From: Erythrobacter sp.
GTDB taxonomy: Bacteria; Pseudomonadota; Alphaproteobacteria; Sphingomonadales; Sphingomonadaceae
NCBI RefSeq assembly: GCF_035194505.1
Contig: NZ_CP136573.1
Location: 62,001 to 126,000, forward strand
Reading direction: 5' to 3'
DNA: 64,000 nucleotides
Below are positions 51,302-60,810 of this stretch, piece by piece. The translations under genes were made by a program, and so were the position numbers. Numbering within the stretch: position 1 is the first letter of the stretch; every line of letters starts with the position of its first letter. The notes under the pieces are model-generated. The model did no database searches, was not told where the DNA came from, and was given only the letters and a program-made list of their open reading frames with translations.

Positions 51302-52393
51302 TCACTGCGGCGCCCGGTCCTTCAACCACAGCATGTCGTCAATCGAACGCGCCGCACCGGCGCCGATGTTCTGCTGGAAAGCGATGAGATTGCCTTCCGG
51401 GTCGCGGGCATAGCGCACCCGCCAGCCGCCCAGCTCGAATGTCTTGCCGGCAAAGCGCACGCCCTCGCCCTCCAGCCGCTCGAGCGTGGCGGCAAGATCG
51501 TTGGTCTCGAAGACGATGGCATTGTAACCGATCGCGTCGATCATCTGCGCGGCTGTGCCCTTCGGCGTGCGCGGTTCGATGTAATGCCAGAACTCCAGCT
51601 CGAAATTGCCGACGTCGAACCAGCTCGCAGCGGCAACAATGCCGTCGATATCGGCAATCTCGTCGAAGGTCTGGCGCCGGGTCGGCGGCAGCTCGCGGCG
51701 GGGGCCATGGCCGAGGACCTTGGAGTAGAACGCCACCATCTGCTCCTTGTCGCCGGTGACATTGCCGATATGCGTTGCCCAGGCAGGAAAGCGCATCCGC
51801 TTGGTTCCAAGCTCGCCATGCGCAGCAATCACCTCGGGCGTCAGCTGCTCCATCTCGATCATGATGCCGTCAGGATCGAAGCCATAGGCATAGGTCACCC
51901 CGTATCCGCCCAGATCGACAGGCCCGTCTCCGCGCGACAGCATGGCGAGGCCATTGGCCTTGAACACGTCGTATTTCGGCGCAGTCGAAGGCGACTGGAA
52001 GCAGATATGGGTATAGCCCGGCCCGATCACCGGGCGGCGATCGGGCGCGGCCTTGGCAGCAGGATCGATATCGATCAGCTGCAGGAAGACGGTGGGCGTG
52101 CGCACCAGCGCAATCTCGATCTTGCCTTGGCGCTTGTTCAAGACGTCTGCTGGAAAAACATCAGCATCGACCATCCGCCGCTCGACCAGTTCGTAAGGCA
52201 CAGACCGGCTGTAGAAGGCGAGCGTGTCGTCGATGTCGCTGACAGTGATGCTGATGTGATGAACGCCCTTGATCGGCCCTGCAATAACCGGGACAGGTGC
52301 GGCTGCCGCAGCAGCCGGCGCAGCCGTGTCTCTGGTCGCTGCGCAGCTTGCAAGCAATCCGCAGGCCAGTGCGGTCAAAACAGGTCGCATCAT
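51302..52393 (-). CDS. Lipoprotein with two VOC (glyoxalase-fold) domains
   Basis: About 363 residues. Signal peptide with lipobox LLASC near the N-terminus. Two VOC-type modules follow: IKGVHHISITVSDIDDTLAFYSRSVPYELVERR with YTHICFQS and GFDPDGIMIEMEQ, and THIGNVTGDKEQMVAFYSKVLGH with YARDPEGNLIAFQQN near the C-terminus. The His and Glu metal ligands appear at expected places. Ring-cleavage or isomerase activity is possible. Its ATG overlaps the dehydrogenase stop (TGATG). Confidence 0.82.
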   Translation of the reverse strand: MMRPVLTALACGLLASCAATRDTAAPAAAAAAPVPVIAGPIKGVHHISITVSDIDDTLAFYSRSVPYELVERRMVDADVFPADVLNKRQGKIEIALVRTPTVFLQLIDIDPAAKAAPDRRPVIGPGYTHICFQSPSTAPKYDVFKANGLAMLSRGDGPVDLGGYGVTYAYGFDPDGIMIEMEQLTPEVIAAHGELGTKRMRFPAWATHIGNVTGDKEQMVAFYSKVLGHGPRRELPPTRRQTFDEIADIDGIVAAASWFDVGNFELEFWHYIEPRTPKGTAAQMIDAIGYNAIVFETNDLAATLERLEGEGVRFAGKTFELGGWRVRYARDPEGNLIAFQQNIGAGAARSIDDMLWLKDRAPQ

Positions 52394-54216
52394 CACTTGG
52401 CTCCCTTGAGGCGATAGACGAGCAGCACATTGCCCGCGATCTCGCCGAACTTGTCGTATCCCGAGTTCACGATCACCATGTCCCCTGCCACCACCGGGCC
52501 TTGGCCGTCGATCGTGCCGCCCTTGGCCTCAACCCCGTTGATTGTCGCAAAGGCGCGGTTGGTGTCTGTCTTCCACAGCACTGCGCCATCCTTGGCGGCG
52601 AAGGCGACCAACCGCCCGTCATGCCCTCCACCGAACACCACCCCGGGGATCAGTGTGACCGGAGCGGATAGTGCGGTGATGCAGGCAAAGGAGAATTCCG
52701 GACAGCGAAGCTTTTCGATCCGCGACCACAGCGGGCGGCCCGTTGCGACGTCGAATGCATGGATGCCGGGGCGCGGGTCGCCCTTGGCGAAACGGCTGCC
52801 GGGCGTGTCGGCAATCGGCACGAACAGCGTTGCGCCATCGCTTGCCATGCCCCAGTGGATGCCGCCGTTGAACCCGCCGCGCCCGACCCGCTGGCGCCAC
52901 AACACGCTTCCCCGGTCCGGATCAATCGCGAAGATCTCACCGGATTTCTGTCCGGCGAGCAGGATATCGCGAGCGCCCGCTTTCACCAGCATCGGGGGCG
53001 CGCCGAAATCGAAGTCGGGTCCATCCTGGGCCGGGCAATTGGCGCTTTGCTTTGTACCGCAAGCCGCATTCCACGCGTCTCCGGCGGTGGCCTGCATCAC
53101 CCACTTGCGCCGGCCGGTGGCAAGTTCGATCGCGATGATCGCATCGCTTTGGTCATTGGCGGGGGAGGAGTAGTTTTCGCCCGTGCCGACATACAACAGC
53201 CCGCGCGCCGGATCGACTGTGGGGGTGCCCCAAACCGGCGCGCCGCTCGGCGCGGTCTCGCCGCCCTTGTGCCTGACGGGCTTGTCGACCGAATACCAAC
53301 GCCACACCCGGCTGCCATCCGACGCATCGAGCGCCGTCACACCGCCGCGGAACGTGCAGCACTCGTAATCCTCATTGAAGGCGCTGAGAACTTCGGTCGA
53401 GGACATCGGCACGAATAACCGACCGCCATGCAGTGCGAGGCTGCCCGTGATCGTGCCGTCAGGATGGTCGCGCACCGTTGTGGTCCAGCGCAGCTTGCCG
53501 GTTTCGGCATCGACCGCATAAACACGCGCGTCAAAGTCCCCGAAATACAGCGTCGGGCCAGCGGCGGCATCGACGTCGAGGACGGGCGCATTGCGCACTT
53601 CGGCCTTGGCATCGAACGTCCACCAGATGCACCCCGTCATCCGGTCGAGCGCATAGACCCGGCCCGATTGGCTGCCGGTGAACACTGCCTGCTCGGTTAC
53701 CGCAGGTTGTGAACGGGCACGCTGCGCTTCGGGAAAGCCGAAGGCCCAGGCAAGTTCCAGTCGTCCGACATTGGCGGGCGTGATCGCAGTCTGGCGCTGG
53801 TAACGCGCGTTGGACAGGCCGTTGCCCCAGCGGTTCCAGAGCGGCGCGCCAGACACCGCGAGGCGACCCTCGCAGCGTTTTCCCGCCACCACCTGCGGCG
53901 GGGCATCAGTCCCCAGATGATCCGCGAGGATCGCGATTTCATAGGGATTGAGCGCAGAGCCCTGCGCCTTCATCACCCCGGTCGTGAGAGCCTGTTTGAT
54001 ATAGGCCGCACTGCGTTTTTCGATGGCTGCCCGGACAGGGGCGCCGCCCGTGGCATTGTCATGACAGCTGCTGCAATGGGTGAGATAAAGGCTTTCGCCG
54101 AGCTCGGCCTGCCCGCTGAGTGAGGATGCGGCATCGGGATTGGTTTCGCTTTCCGACGGCGCGCAGCCGACGATCAGGAGACTTGCAGCCAAAGCCCCTG
54201 CAAACCTTAGTGACAT
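52393..54216 (-). CDS. Cytochrome c-fused PQQ-type dehydrogenase (PVA dehydrogenase-like)
   Basis: 607 residues. Lipoprotein signal (LIVGC). A c-type cytochrome domain with CSSCH lies near residue 50. An eight-bladed PQQ propeller follows (WNRWGNGLSNARYQRQTAITPANVGRLELAWAFG, LYFGDFDARVYAVDAETGKLRW, WGTPTVDPARGLLYVGTGENYS). The order cytochrome-then-propeller is that of polyvinyl-alcohol dehydrogenase (cytochrome) rather than of quinohaemoprotein ADH with a C-terminal cytochrome. It oxidises alcohols in the periplasm. Confidence 0.85.
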   Translation of the reverse strand: MSLRFAGALAASLLIVGCAPSESETNPDAASSLSGQAELGESLYLTHCSSCHDNATGGAPVRAAIEKRSAAYIKQALTTGVMKAQGSALNPYEIAILADHLGTDAPPQVVAGKRCEGRLAVSGAPLWNRWGNGLSNARYQRQTAITPANVGRLELAWAFGFPEAQRARSQPAVTEQAVFTGSQSGRVYALDRMTGCIWWTFDAKAEVRNAPVLDVDAAAGPTLYFGDFDARVYAVDAETGKLRWTTTVRDHPDGTITGSLALHGGRLFVPMSSTEVLSAFNEDYECCTFRGGVTALDASDGSRVWRWYSVDKPVRHKGGETAPSGAPVWGTPTVDPARGLLYVGTGENYSSPANDQSDAIIAIELATGRRKWVMQATAGDAWNAACGTKQSANCPAQDGPDFDFGAPPMLVKAGARDILLAGQKSGEIFAIDPDRGSVLWRQRVGRGGFNGGIHWGMASDGATLFVPIADTPGSRFAKGDPRPGIHAFDVATGRPLWSRIEKLRCPEFSFACITALSAPVTLIPGVVFGGGHDGRLVAFAAKDGAVLWKTDTNRAFATINGVEAKGGTIDGQGPVVAGDMVIVNSGYDKFGEIAGNVLLVYRLKGAK

Positions 54217-54231
54217 TAAGCTCTCCCTCTG

Positions 54232-54253
54232 TTATTGACGAATATTGCAATAA
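54232..54253 (+). promoter_or_regulatory. Inverted repeat between the dehydrogenase and hydrolase genes
   Basis: TTATTG and CAATAA flank 10 bases in the 50-bp gap between divergent genes. TTGACG and a TATTGCAATAA-like box nearby could be a promoter. A TetR-type operator for the regulator at 50614 is plausible. Confidence 0.4.
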
Positions 54254-54266
54254 AAAGGGGGTGTCA

Positions 54267-55274
54267 ATGCGGATCATTGAGCTGGCGCGGCGCTTGATTG
54301 CTGCCTTGGTCGCCGGACTGTCAACGGTGGCGGCTGCCGCAGATCCCGCAGTCATTCATGCCAACCGCGTCGGCAGCCGCCCCTATACCGAAGGTTTCAT
54401 CGGCAAGGGCGATGACCGCATTCACTATGTCTCTACGGGTGAGGGCCCGCCCGTGATACTCGTCCACGGCTTTCCCAGCTTCTGGTATGCATGGTTTGAC
54501 CAGATGGAGGCCTTCGGCGCGTGCCGGAGAATGATCGCCATCGATGCGCCAGGAGCAGGCCTTTCGGGCCGTCCGGCGCGCGATGCTGACTACCGGGTGG
54601 CACGCATCGCGCGGCAGCTTGACCGCACGATTGCGGCGCTGGCACCGGGTCAGAAAGTCACGCTGGTGGGCCATGACTGGGGCGGCGCGCTGGCGTGGTC
54701 CTATGCACTGTGGAAACCGCAGCGGCTCGATCGGCTCGCCGTATTCAGCGCGCCGCCTTATGACCTGTTTCTCGAAATGCTGGCTGACGACCAGGCGCAG
54801 CGTGCCGCCTCGGTTTACGTCCCGCGCCTACAGGCGCTCAACCGTGAGAGCATTGAGCGGCTGAAAGTACCGTCAACCCTGTTCGAAACCGCCTATGGCC
54901 GCGCAATCTCGGAAGGTGTATTGACCGCCGAGGAAGGCGAGTTGTTCCGCGGCGCGCTGTCCGACCCGGCAGCGATCGACGCCGGTGTTGCTTGGTACCG
55001 CGCCAATATCCCGCCCTTTGATGCCATAAGTCCCCGCGGCGGGTGGCCCAGGCGCGCCGGCACCATAACCATGCCGGTGCTGTTGATCGAGGGAAGCGAG
55101 GACAAGACTTTTGCTCCCACCCTCGCCAAGCGGGCCCGCGCTAAGGCAGAAAACCTCACCACAGCAATGCTCCCGGGCGTGGGCCACTGGACCCCTTTCG
55201 AGGACCCGCAGGCTGCCAACGCCCTGCTCGGCGCGTTCCTTGGCTTGCCGGACGGGCGCTGTCCGGGGAGTTAA
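54267..55274 (+). CDS. Alpha/beta-hydrolase, epoxide hydrolase/dehalogenase-like
   Basis: 335 residues from the ATG giving MRIIELARR, with an AAGGGGG site. An N-terminal signal (LIAALVAGLSTVAAAAD) predicts export. The core is VILVHGFPSFWYAWFDQM (oxyanion HGFP), VTLVGHDWGGALAWSYAL (nucleophile Asp in GHDWGG), EGSEDKTF and catalytic His in LPGVGHWTPFEDP. The HDWGG nucleophile is Asp as in epoxide hydrolases and haloalkane dehalogenases. It may open products of the dehydrogenase. Confidence 0.85.
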   Translation: MRIIELARRLIAALVAGLSTVAAAADPAVIHANRVGSRPYTEGFIGKGDDRIHYVSTGEGPPVILVHGFPSFWYAWFDQMEAFGACRRMIAIDAPGAGLSGRPARDADYRVARIARQLDRTIAALAPGQKVTLVGHDWGGALAWSYALWKPQRLDRLAVFSAPPYDLFLEMLADDQAQRAASVYVPRLQALNRESIERLKVPSTLFETAYGRAISEGVLTAEEGELFRGALSDPAAIDAGVAWYRANIPPFDAISPRGGWPRRAGTITMPVLLIEGSEDKTFAPTLAKRARAKAENLTTAMLPGVGHWTPFEDPQAANALLGAFLGLPDGRCPGS

Positions 55275-55379
55275 TCAGGCGTTGAATGCACGGTGACCGG
55301 CGGCTTCTGTCAGAACCGGACGTTCGCCCTGGCGATCGTGAACGACCGCCTCTGGGTCGAGATCTGCCGAAGCTGTGCC

Positions 55380-56210
55380 CTATTTGCTCACCCAATCGGC
55401 TGTAATCTCGCCCCGATGCCCCTCGGGCGCCAGCGCGGCGCGCAGGGCTTCAAGCCTTGGTGGGAGAGCTTGCGTGAAGGCGTAAGGCGGGTTGATGATG
55501 AAGAGGCCCGCTCCGTTATAGATGCCGGGCTGATCGGCATCGTAGAGCCAATGCTCCACGCTCAGGAATTTCGGGATGCCGAGCCTGGCGAGCTTCCGCT
55601 TCCAGTCTTCATGCACTGAGCGGTCTTTCAGCGGATACCAGATCACCGTAACCCCATGCGCCCATTTGCGGTGAGCAGCGGCGAGGGTGGCTGTGATCCG
55701 GGCGCGTTCGTCCGTCTGCTCGTAGGGCGGGTCGACCAACACCACACCGCGCGGACTTCGGGTCGGCAGTAGCGCCAGCCAAAGCTCGTAGGCGTCGCGC
55801 TCGTGAATGGCGGCAGGCATGCCGCGCATCGCGCCGCGCAGGAAGCGGGCATCCTCGGGATGTTTTTCGTTGAGGATCAAGCCATCCTGCTCTCGCAGCA
55901 ATTGCGCGAGAATGTGTGGGCTTCCGGGGTAGAGCTGCGGCTCCGCAGCGTCATTCACCGCCCGCACTGCAGCGCGGTAGTCATCAAGCAAGGGGCTCGC
56001 ATCGGCAAAGGCGCGCAGCACGCCCGCGTTCGCCTCTCCGGTGCGCCGGGCTTCATCGCCGCTAAGGTCATACAGTCCACAGCCGGCATGGGTATCGATC
56101 AGTGTCAGCGCGGAAGGCTTTTCTTGCAGGGCCCCCACCAGCGCGATCAGCAGGCAGTGCTTCACGACATCGGCGCTGTTGCCGGCATGGAAGGAATGAC
56201 GATAATTCAT
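55380..56210 (-). CDS. rlmJ: 23S rRNA (adenine-2030-N6)-methyltransferase RlmJ
   Basis: 276 residues from the ATG giving MNYRHSFHAGNSADVVKH, the family signature. SAM-binding and catalytic motifs TLIDTHAGCGLYDL and VVLVDPPYEQ (DPPY) are intact, followed by IPKFLSVEHWLY and GAGLFIINPPY. It methylates A2030 of 23S rRNA. It overlaps the rluE-like gene start by 4 nt. Confidence 0.95.
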   Translation of the reverse strand: MNYRHSFHAGNSADVVKHCLLIALVGALQEKPSALTLIDTHAGCGLYDLSGDEARRTGEANAGVLRAFADASPLLDDYRAAVRAVNDAAEPQLYPGSPHILAQLLREQDGLILNEKHPEDARFLRGAMRGMPAAIHERDAYELWLALLPTRSPRGVVLVDPPYEQTDERARITATLAAAHRKWAHGVTVIWYPLKDRSVHEDWKRKLARLGIPKFLSVEHWLYDADQPGIYNGAGLFIINPPYAFTQALPPRLEALRAALAPEGHRGEITADWVSK

Positions 56211-56755
56211 GCAGTTATTTCCGTAAACGCGCCGGGCGCAATTCCGGCGACAGTCCATTCGCCGATCGACCAGCGCACCAGCCGCAAGGTGGGCAAGCCC
56301 ACCGCCGCTGTCATGCGGCGCACCTGCCGGTTGCGGCCTTCCCGGATGGTTATTTGCAGCCAGCTATCGGGAACGGACTTGCGCATGCGGATCGGCGGAT
56401 TGCGCGGCCACAGGTCCGGCGCATCGATGCGGACGACTTCGGCCGGCAGGGTCACTCCGTCCTTCAGCCGGACGCCCCGCCGCAAAGGCTCCAGTTCAGC
56501 GTCCTGCGGATCGCCTTCGACCTGCACAAGATAGGTCTTGGGCAGCTTGAAACGCGGATCGGCAATGCGCGCCTGCAGCCGCCCGTCATCGGTCAAAAGC
56601 AGCAGGCCCTCACTGTCCCGGTCGAGCCGTCCGGCGGGATAGACGCCCTTGACCGCAATGAAATCCGACAAGGTCGCGCGTGTGGTGGGCGATCCCCGGT
56701 CGGTGAATTGCGAGAGCACCTCGAAGGGTTTGTTGAACAGCAGCAGCCGGGCCAT
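56207..56755 (-). CDS. rluE: Pseudouridine synthase, RluE-like
   Basis: 182 residues. Motifs LLFNKPFEVLSQF, YPAGRLDRDSEGLLLLTDDG (catalytic Asp in GRLDRDS), LPKTYLVQV and REGRNRQVRRMTAAVGLPTLRLVRWSIG match the RsuA/RluE family. There is no S4 domain, as in RluE. The modified residue, probably U2457 of 23S rRNA, is inferred from the family. Four-nt overlap with rlmJ. Confidence 0.92.
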   Translation of the reverse strand: MARLLLFNKPFEVLSQFTDRGSPTTRATLSDFIAVKGVYPAGRLDRDSEGLLLLTDDGRLQARIADPRFKLPKTYLVQVEGDPQDAELEPLRRGVRLKDGVTLPAEVVRIDAPDLWPRNPPIRMRKSVPDSWLQITIREGRNRQVRRMTAAVGLPTLRLVRWSIGEWTVAGIAPGAFTEITA

Positions 56756-57060
56756 GTCGCGGTCATATCGTTCGATTGGCGTGATGTCTTCAGGTCTCGG
56801 ACCTCTGCCTGCGCATAGCTATGACCTGTTCGTCGATAACATCGGGCACTTCGTCGTCTGCCCGGCCCAGCCTCCCGATCCTGTTGCTAGCCCTTCGGAA
56901 TCGGGACGACATCATTGGCCGTGCCGGGATTGCGGGTAACGCTCTTCGGGCGGTTTGACTGTCCTGCATCCGGTCGGCAGTCATGTTCCCCGCTACACAG
57001 CACTTGCCCGGCAGCCTTCGGATCAGCCGAAGGGCTGGCCGGCCGCTTGGGGAGTTTCAC
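56756..57060. other. Gene-free region upstream of the tldD-like gene
   Basis: No coding potential was accepted; short frames lack ribosome sites. The region probably contains divergent promoters for the rluE- and tldD-like genes, but no confident -35/-10 pair was identified. Confidence 0.4.
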
Positions 57061-58695
57061 GTGGACAGACGCGATTTTCTGGCGCTCAGCACCTTCTTTA
57101 CCGGAGCCGCGCTTTCGCCCTCCATCTTCGGCAAGGCGATTGCCGCCAGCCAGCTTCAGGACGCGATCGATATCGCGGTGAAGAAGCGGCTGGCCGATGC
57201 GGCCCTGTCCGCAGCGACGGCGGCGGGGGCGAGCTACTGCGACGTGCGCGTCGGGCGCTATCTGCGCCAGTTCGTCATTACCCGCGAACGCAACGTCCAG
57301 AACATCGTCAACACGGAAAGCACCGGCACCGGGGTGCGCGTGATTGCCGACGGATCGTGGGGCTTTGCCGCCACCAATGAACTGACAGAGGACGCAGTCG
57401 CCGCCGCTGCCCGCCAGGCGACCGCGATTGCCAAGGCCAATGCCCGCACGCTCGCCCAGCCGGTTCAGCTCGCCCCGACCAAGGGGGTGGGCGAAGTCAG
57501 CTGGCGTACGCCGATCAAGAAGAATGCGATGGACGTGCCGATCGCCGACAAAGTCGGCCTGCTGATGGGCGTCAACGAAGCCGCGCTTGGCGCCGGCGCG
57601 AGCTTCGTCAATTCGCTGCTGTTCCTCGTCAACGAGCAGAAGTACTTCGCCTCGACCGACGGGTCCTATATCGATCAGGACGTGCACCGCATCTGGGCGC
57701 CCTTCACCGTCACGGCGGTCGACAAGACCACCGGCAAGTTCCGCTCGCGCGAGGGGCTCTCGGCGCCGATGGGGCTGGGCTATGAATACATGGACGGGCG
57801 CCCCGAGGACAAGTTCGTCCTGTCGAACGGGCTCACCACTTACGGCAATTCCTACGACATGAAGGAAGATGCCATCGCTGCGGCCAATGATGCGCAGGCA
57901 AAGCTCAAGGCGCCTTCGGTGAAGCCGGGCAAGTATGATCTGGTGCTCGATCCCAACCACCTCGGCCTGACGATCCACGAAAGCGTCGGCCACCCGCTCG
58001 AGCTCGACCGCGTGCTCGGCTACGAGGCCAACTACGCCGGCACCAGCTTTGCCACGATCGATAAGCGCGATGCGGGCTTCAAGTATGGCAGCGAGATCGT
58101 GAACCTGTTCGCCGACAAGACCCAGGTCGGCTCGCTCGGCGCGGTCGGCTATGACGATGAAGGCGTGAAGACCAAGCGCTGGGATCTGATCAAGGACGGC
58201 ATTCTGGTCGATTACCAGACCATCCGCGATCAGGCCCATATCCTCGGCAAGGACGCCTCGGATGGCTGCTGCTATGCCGATAGCTGGTCGAACGTGCAGT
58301 TCCAGCGCATGGCCAATGTCAGCCTCGCGCCCGGCAAGACCAAGCTGAGCCCGGACGACATGATCGCAGGGATCGAGAACGGCATCTACATTGCCGGCCG
58401 CGGCTCCTTCTCGATCGATCAGCAGCGCTACAATGCGCAGTTCGGCGGGACAGTGTTCTACGAGATCAAGAACGGCAAGCTTGGCCCCATGATCGAGGAT
58501 GTCGCCTACCAGATGCGCACCCCCGAATTCTGGGGCGCGTGTTCGGCGATCTGCGACGAGAGCGATTACCGCATGTTCGGCTCGTTCTTCGACGGCAAGG
58601 GCCAGCCGAGCCAGGTCTCGGCTGTGAGCCACGGCTCGTCCACCACCCGTTTCGACGGCATCAACGTCATCAACACTGCCCGGTCGCTGGGCTGA
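57061..58695 (+). CDS. TldD/PmbA-family metalloprotease with a Tat signal
   Basis: 544 residues from a GTG after GGGGAG. A Tat-type signal (DRRDFLALSTFFTGAALS) at the N-terminus is unusual, as E. coli TldD is cytosolic. The zinc motif HESVGHPLELD (HExxxH) and the conserved DPNHLGL, SFSIDQQRY and TDG-like regions match TldD. The N-terminal cys-free fold and the VIADGSWGFAAT segment also fit. It pairs with the next gene as a TldD/E complex, here likely periplasmic. Confidence 0.9.
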   Translation: MDRRDFLALSTFFTGAALSPSIFGKAIAASQLQDAIDIAVKKRLADAALSAATAAGASYCDVRVGRYLRQFVITRERNVQNIVNTESTGTGVRVIADGSWGFAATNELTEDAVAAAARQATAIAKANARTLAQPVQLAPTKGVGEVSWRTPIKKNAMDVPIADKVGLLMGVNEAALGAGASFVNSLLFLVNEQKYFASTDGSYIDQDVHRIWAPFTVTAVDKTTGKFRSREGLSAPMGLGYEYMDGRPEDKFVLSNGLTTYGNSYDMKEDAIAAANDAQAKLKAPSVKPGKYDLVLDPNHLGLTIHESVGHPLELDRVLGYEANYAGTSFATIDKRDAGFKYGSEIVNLFADKTQVGSLGAVGYDDEGVKTKRWDLIKDGILVDYQTIRDQAHILGKDASDGCCYADSWSNVQFQRMANVSLAPGKTKLSPDDMIAGIENGIYIAGRGSFSIDQQRYNAQFGGTVFYEIKNGKLGPMIEDVAYQMRTPEFWGACSAICDESDYRMFGSFFDGKGQPSQVSAVSHGSSTTRFDGINVINTARSLG

Positions 58696-58717
58696 GCCAG
58701 GCGCAGGAGAAGAACAC

Positions 58718-60040
58718 ATGAGCATTCTTACAGAAGCGCAGGCCAAGGCCATCCTCGACAAGGTGATCGCCTTCTCGACCGCTGACGAAATCAGTGCACA
58801 GCTGGGCGGCGGCATTCGCGGCAACGTCCGCTTTGCGCGCAACGACATCTCCACCTCGGGCATTGTCGATGACATCGAGCTTGGCGTGCAGGTCGCTTTC
58901 GGCAAGCGCGTGGGCACGGCGACGATCAACCAGTTCGACGATGCCTCGCTCGAACGCGTGGTGCGCCGGGCCGAGGATCTCGCCAAGCTGGCGCCTGAAA
59001 ACCCGGAATACATGCCCAACGTGGGCAAGCAGACTTACAGCGCAACCGAGACCTACAGCGAGTCCACGGCCGCGCTGACTGCCGAAGCGCGCGCCAAGAT
59101 CGCCGAGGCTTCGATCAAGCCCTGCCGCGAACGCGGACTGGTGGCTGCGGGCTTCCTTGAAGATGGCACCACCTTCTTCGCTCACGCCAATTCCAACGGC
59201 AATTTCGGCTACCAGAAGTCGACCGTGGCCGACTACACCTGCACGGTGCGGACCGAGGACGGTCGCGGATCGGGCTGGGTTGCCAGCAACGTTCAGGGCG
59301 TGGCCGATCTCGATGCGGGCAGCGATGTCCAGATCGCGATGCGAAAGGCCGCAGCCTCGGTCGATGCCCAGGCGCTCGAACCGGGCAAGTATACCGTCAT
59401 CCTCGAACCGGCGGCGGCCTCGGGGCTCATCAGTTTCATGATGAACTTCTTCGACGCGCGCTCGGCCGATGAAGGGCGCAGCTTCCTGTCGAAGCAGGGC
59501 GGTGGCAACAAGATCGGCGAGCAGATCATGGATCCGCGGGTCAACATCTACACCGATCCCTCGCACCCGGTCGTGCCGGCCATGCCGTGGGACGGCGATG
59601 GCCTCCCGCGGGAGCGCACCAAGATCATCGATGGCGGCAAGGTCGCGAACCTTCAGTATTCGCGCTTCTGGGCGAACAAGCAGGGCCGGCCGGAGACCGC
59701 GGGATGGGGCAACACGATCATGGAAGGCGGCACCAAGTCGACTTCGGAACTGATCGCGGGCACCGAACGCGGGATCCTTGTCACCCGCACCTGGTATATC
59801 CGCATGGTCGATCCTCAGACCGTGCTGCTCACCGGCCTTACCCGCGATGGCACCTTCTACATCGAGAACGGGCAGCTGAAGTATCCGATCAAGAACTTCC
59901 GCTTCAACGAAAGCCCGGTGATCATGCTCAACAACATCGAGGAACTCGGCCGTTCGGTGCGGGTTGAGGATGGCAGCATGATGGTTCCGGCGATGAAGCT
60001 GCGGGACTTCACCTTCACCTCGCTGTCGGACGCCGTCTGA
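58718..60040 (+). CDS. TldE/PmbA-like partner of the TldD-type protease
   Basis: 440 residues, no signal peptide detected. It has GGGIRGNVRFARNDIST, a VEDGTTFF-like segment, EPAAASGLISFMMNFFDARSADEGRSFL in place of the HExxxH motif, and IDGGKVANLQYSRFWANKQG. It lacks the zinc-binding histidines, as TldE does, so it is the inactive partner. It might cross the membrane with the Tat-borne TldD. Confidence 0.88.
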   Translation: MSILTEAQAKAILDKVIAFSTADEISAQLGGGIRGNVRFARNDISTSGIVDDIELGVQVAFGKRVGTATINQFDDASLERVVRRAEDLAKLAPENPEYMPNVGKQTYSATETYSESTAALTAEARAKIAEASIKPCRERGLVAAGFLEDGTTFFAHANSNGNFGYQKSTVADYTCTVRTEDGRGSGWVASNVQGVADLDAGSDVQIAMRKAAASVDAQALEPGKYTVILEPAAASGLISFMMNFFDARSADEGRSFLSKQGGGNKIGEQIMDPRVNIYTDPSHPVVPAMPWDGDGLPRERTKIIDGGKVANLQYSRFWANKQGRPETAGWGNTIMEGGTKSTSELIAGTERGILVTRTWYIRMVDPQTVLLTGLTRDGTFYIENGQLKYPIKNFRFNESPVIMLNNIEELGRSVRVEDGSMMVPAMKLRDFTFTSLSDAV

Positions 60041-60083
60041 CGCTAACCGGAAAGCAGGCGCGGGAACCGTGAGCAGAACAGCC

Positions 60084-60797
60084 ATGACCCGCGCCGGCTT
60101 TCTCCGGCTGGCCGCCTCCGGCATCGCCGGCGCTGTGGCAAGCGCGGCTGCTGCGCAGCGTCCGGGCGGGGCGGCGACGGGTGGTTATGATTTCTGGTTC
60201 ACCCGGCTCAAATACAATTCGGGCGACTGGGATGTGGACCAGCGCATGCCCGCCAATCTCATCACGTCGCTGATCGACTACACCAGCCTCAGGGTTGATC
60301 CCAAGGAGCACGTGGTGGCGCTCGGCGATCCGCAGATGCTGGGCGCCTCGTTCTGCTATCTCGCCGGGCACAAGGCGGTGGAGTTTTCCGCCACCGAACG
60401 CCGCAATTTCGAACGCTATGTGAGGAATGGCGGGTTTGTTTTCGTCGATGACTGCAACCACGACATCGATGGGCTCTTCGCCAAGTCCTTCGAGGCGCAG
60501 ATGGCGGGCATTTTCGGCGCGGATGCGATGAAGAAGCTGCCCAATGATCACCCGCTCTATTCGAGCTTCTTCAAGTTCAAGGGCCCGCCCGCGACCAGCT
60601 TCGAGCTCAACGGCTGGGGCGATGACCTGATCCATGATTACCTCAAGGGTATCACCATCAACGGACGTCTGGGCGTGCTCTACAGCAACAAGGACTATGG
60701 CTGCGAGTGGGACTACGACTGGCGCAACAAGCGCTTCCTCGCGGAGGACAACACCCGTTTCGGGGTGAACATCATCATGTACGCACTCAGCAATTGA
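60084..60797 (+). CDS. DUF4159 domain protein, exported
   Basis: 237 residues from the ATG giving MTRAGFLRLAASG (a GTG at 60069 would add five). An N-terminal signal (FLRLAASGIAGAVASAAAA) resembles a Tat signal but has only one Arg in the motif. The DUF4159 core is YDFWFTRLKYNSGDWDVDQRMPANLITSLIDYTSLRVDP, YVRNGGFVFVDDCNHD and YSNKDYGCEWDYDWRNKRF. Members are found with MoxR/BatA genes; function unknown. Confidence 0.85.
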   Translation: MTRAGFLRLAASGIAGAVASAAAAQRPGGAATGGYDFWFTRLKYNSGDWDVDQRMPANLITSLIDYTSLRVDPKEHVVALGDPQMLGASFCYLAGHKAVEFSATERRNFERYVRNGGFVFVDDCNHDIDGLFAKSFEAQMAGIFGADAMKKLPNDHPLYSSFFKFKGPPATSFELNGWGDDLIHDYLKGITINGRLGVLYSNKDYGCEWDYDWRNKRFLAEDNTRFGVNIIMYALSN

Positions 60798-60810
60798 AGG
60801 GTTCAGGACA

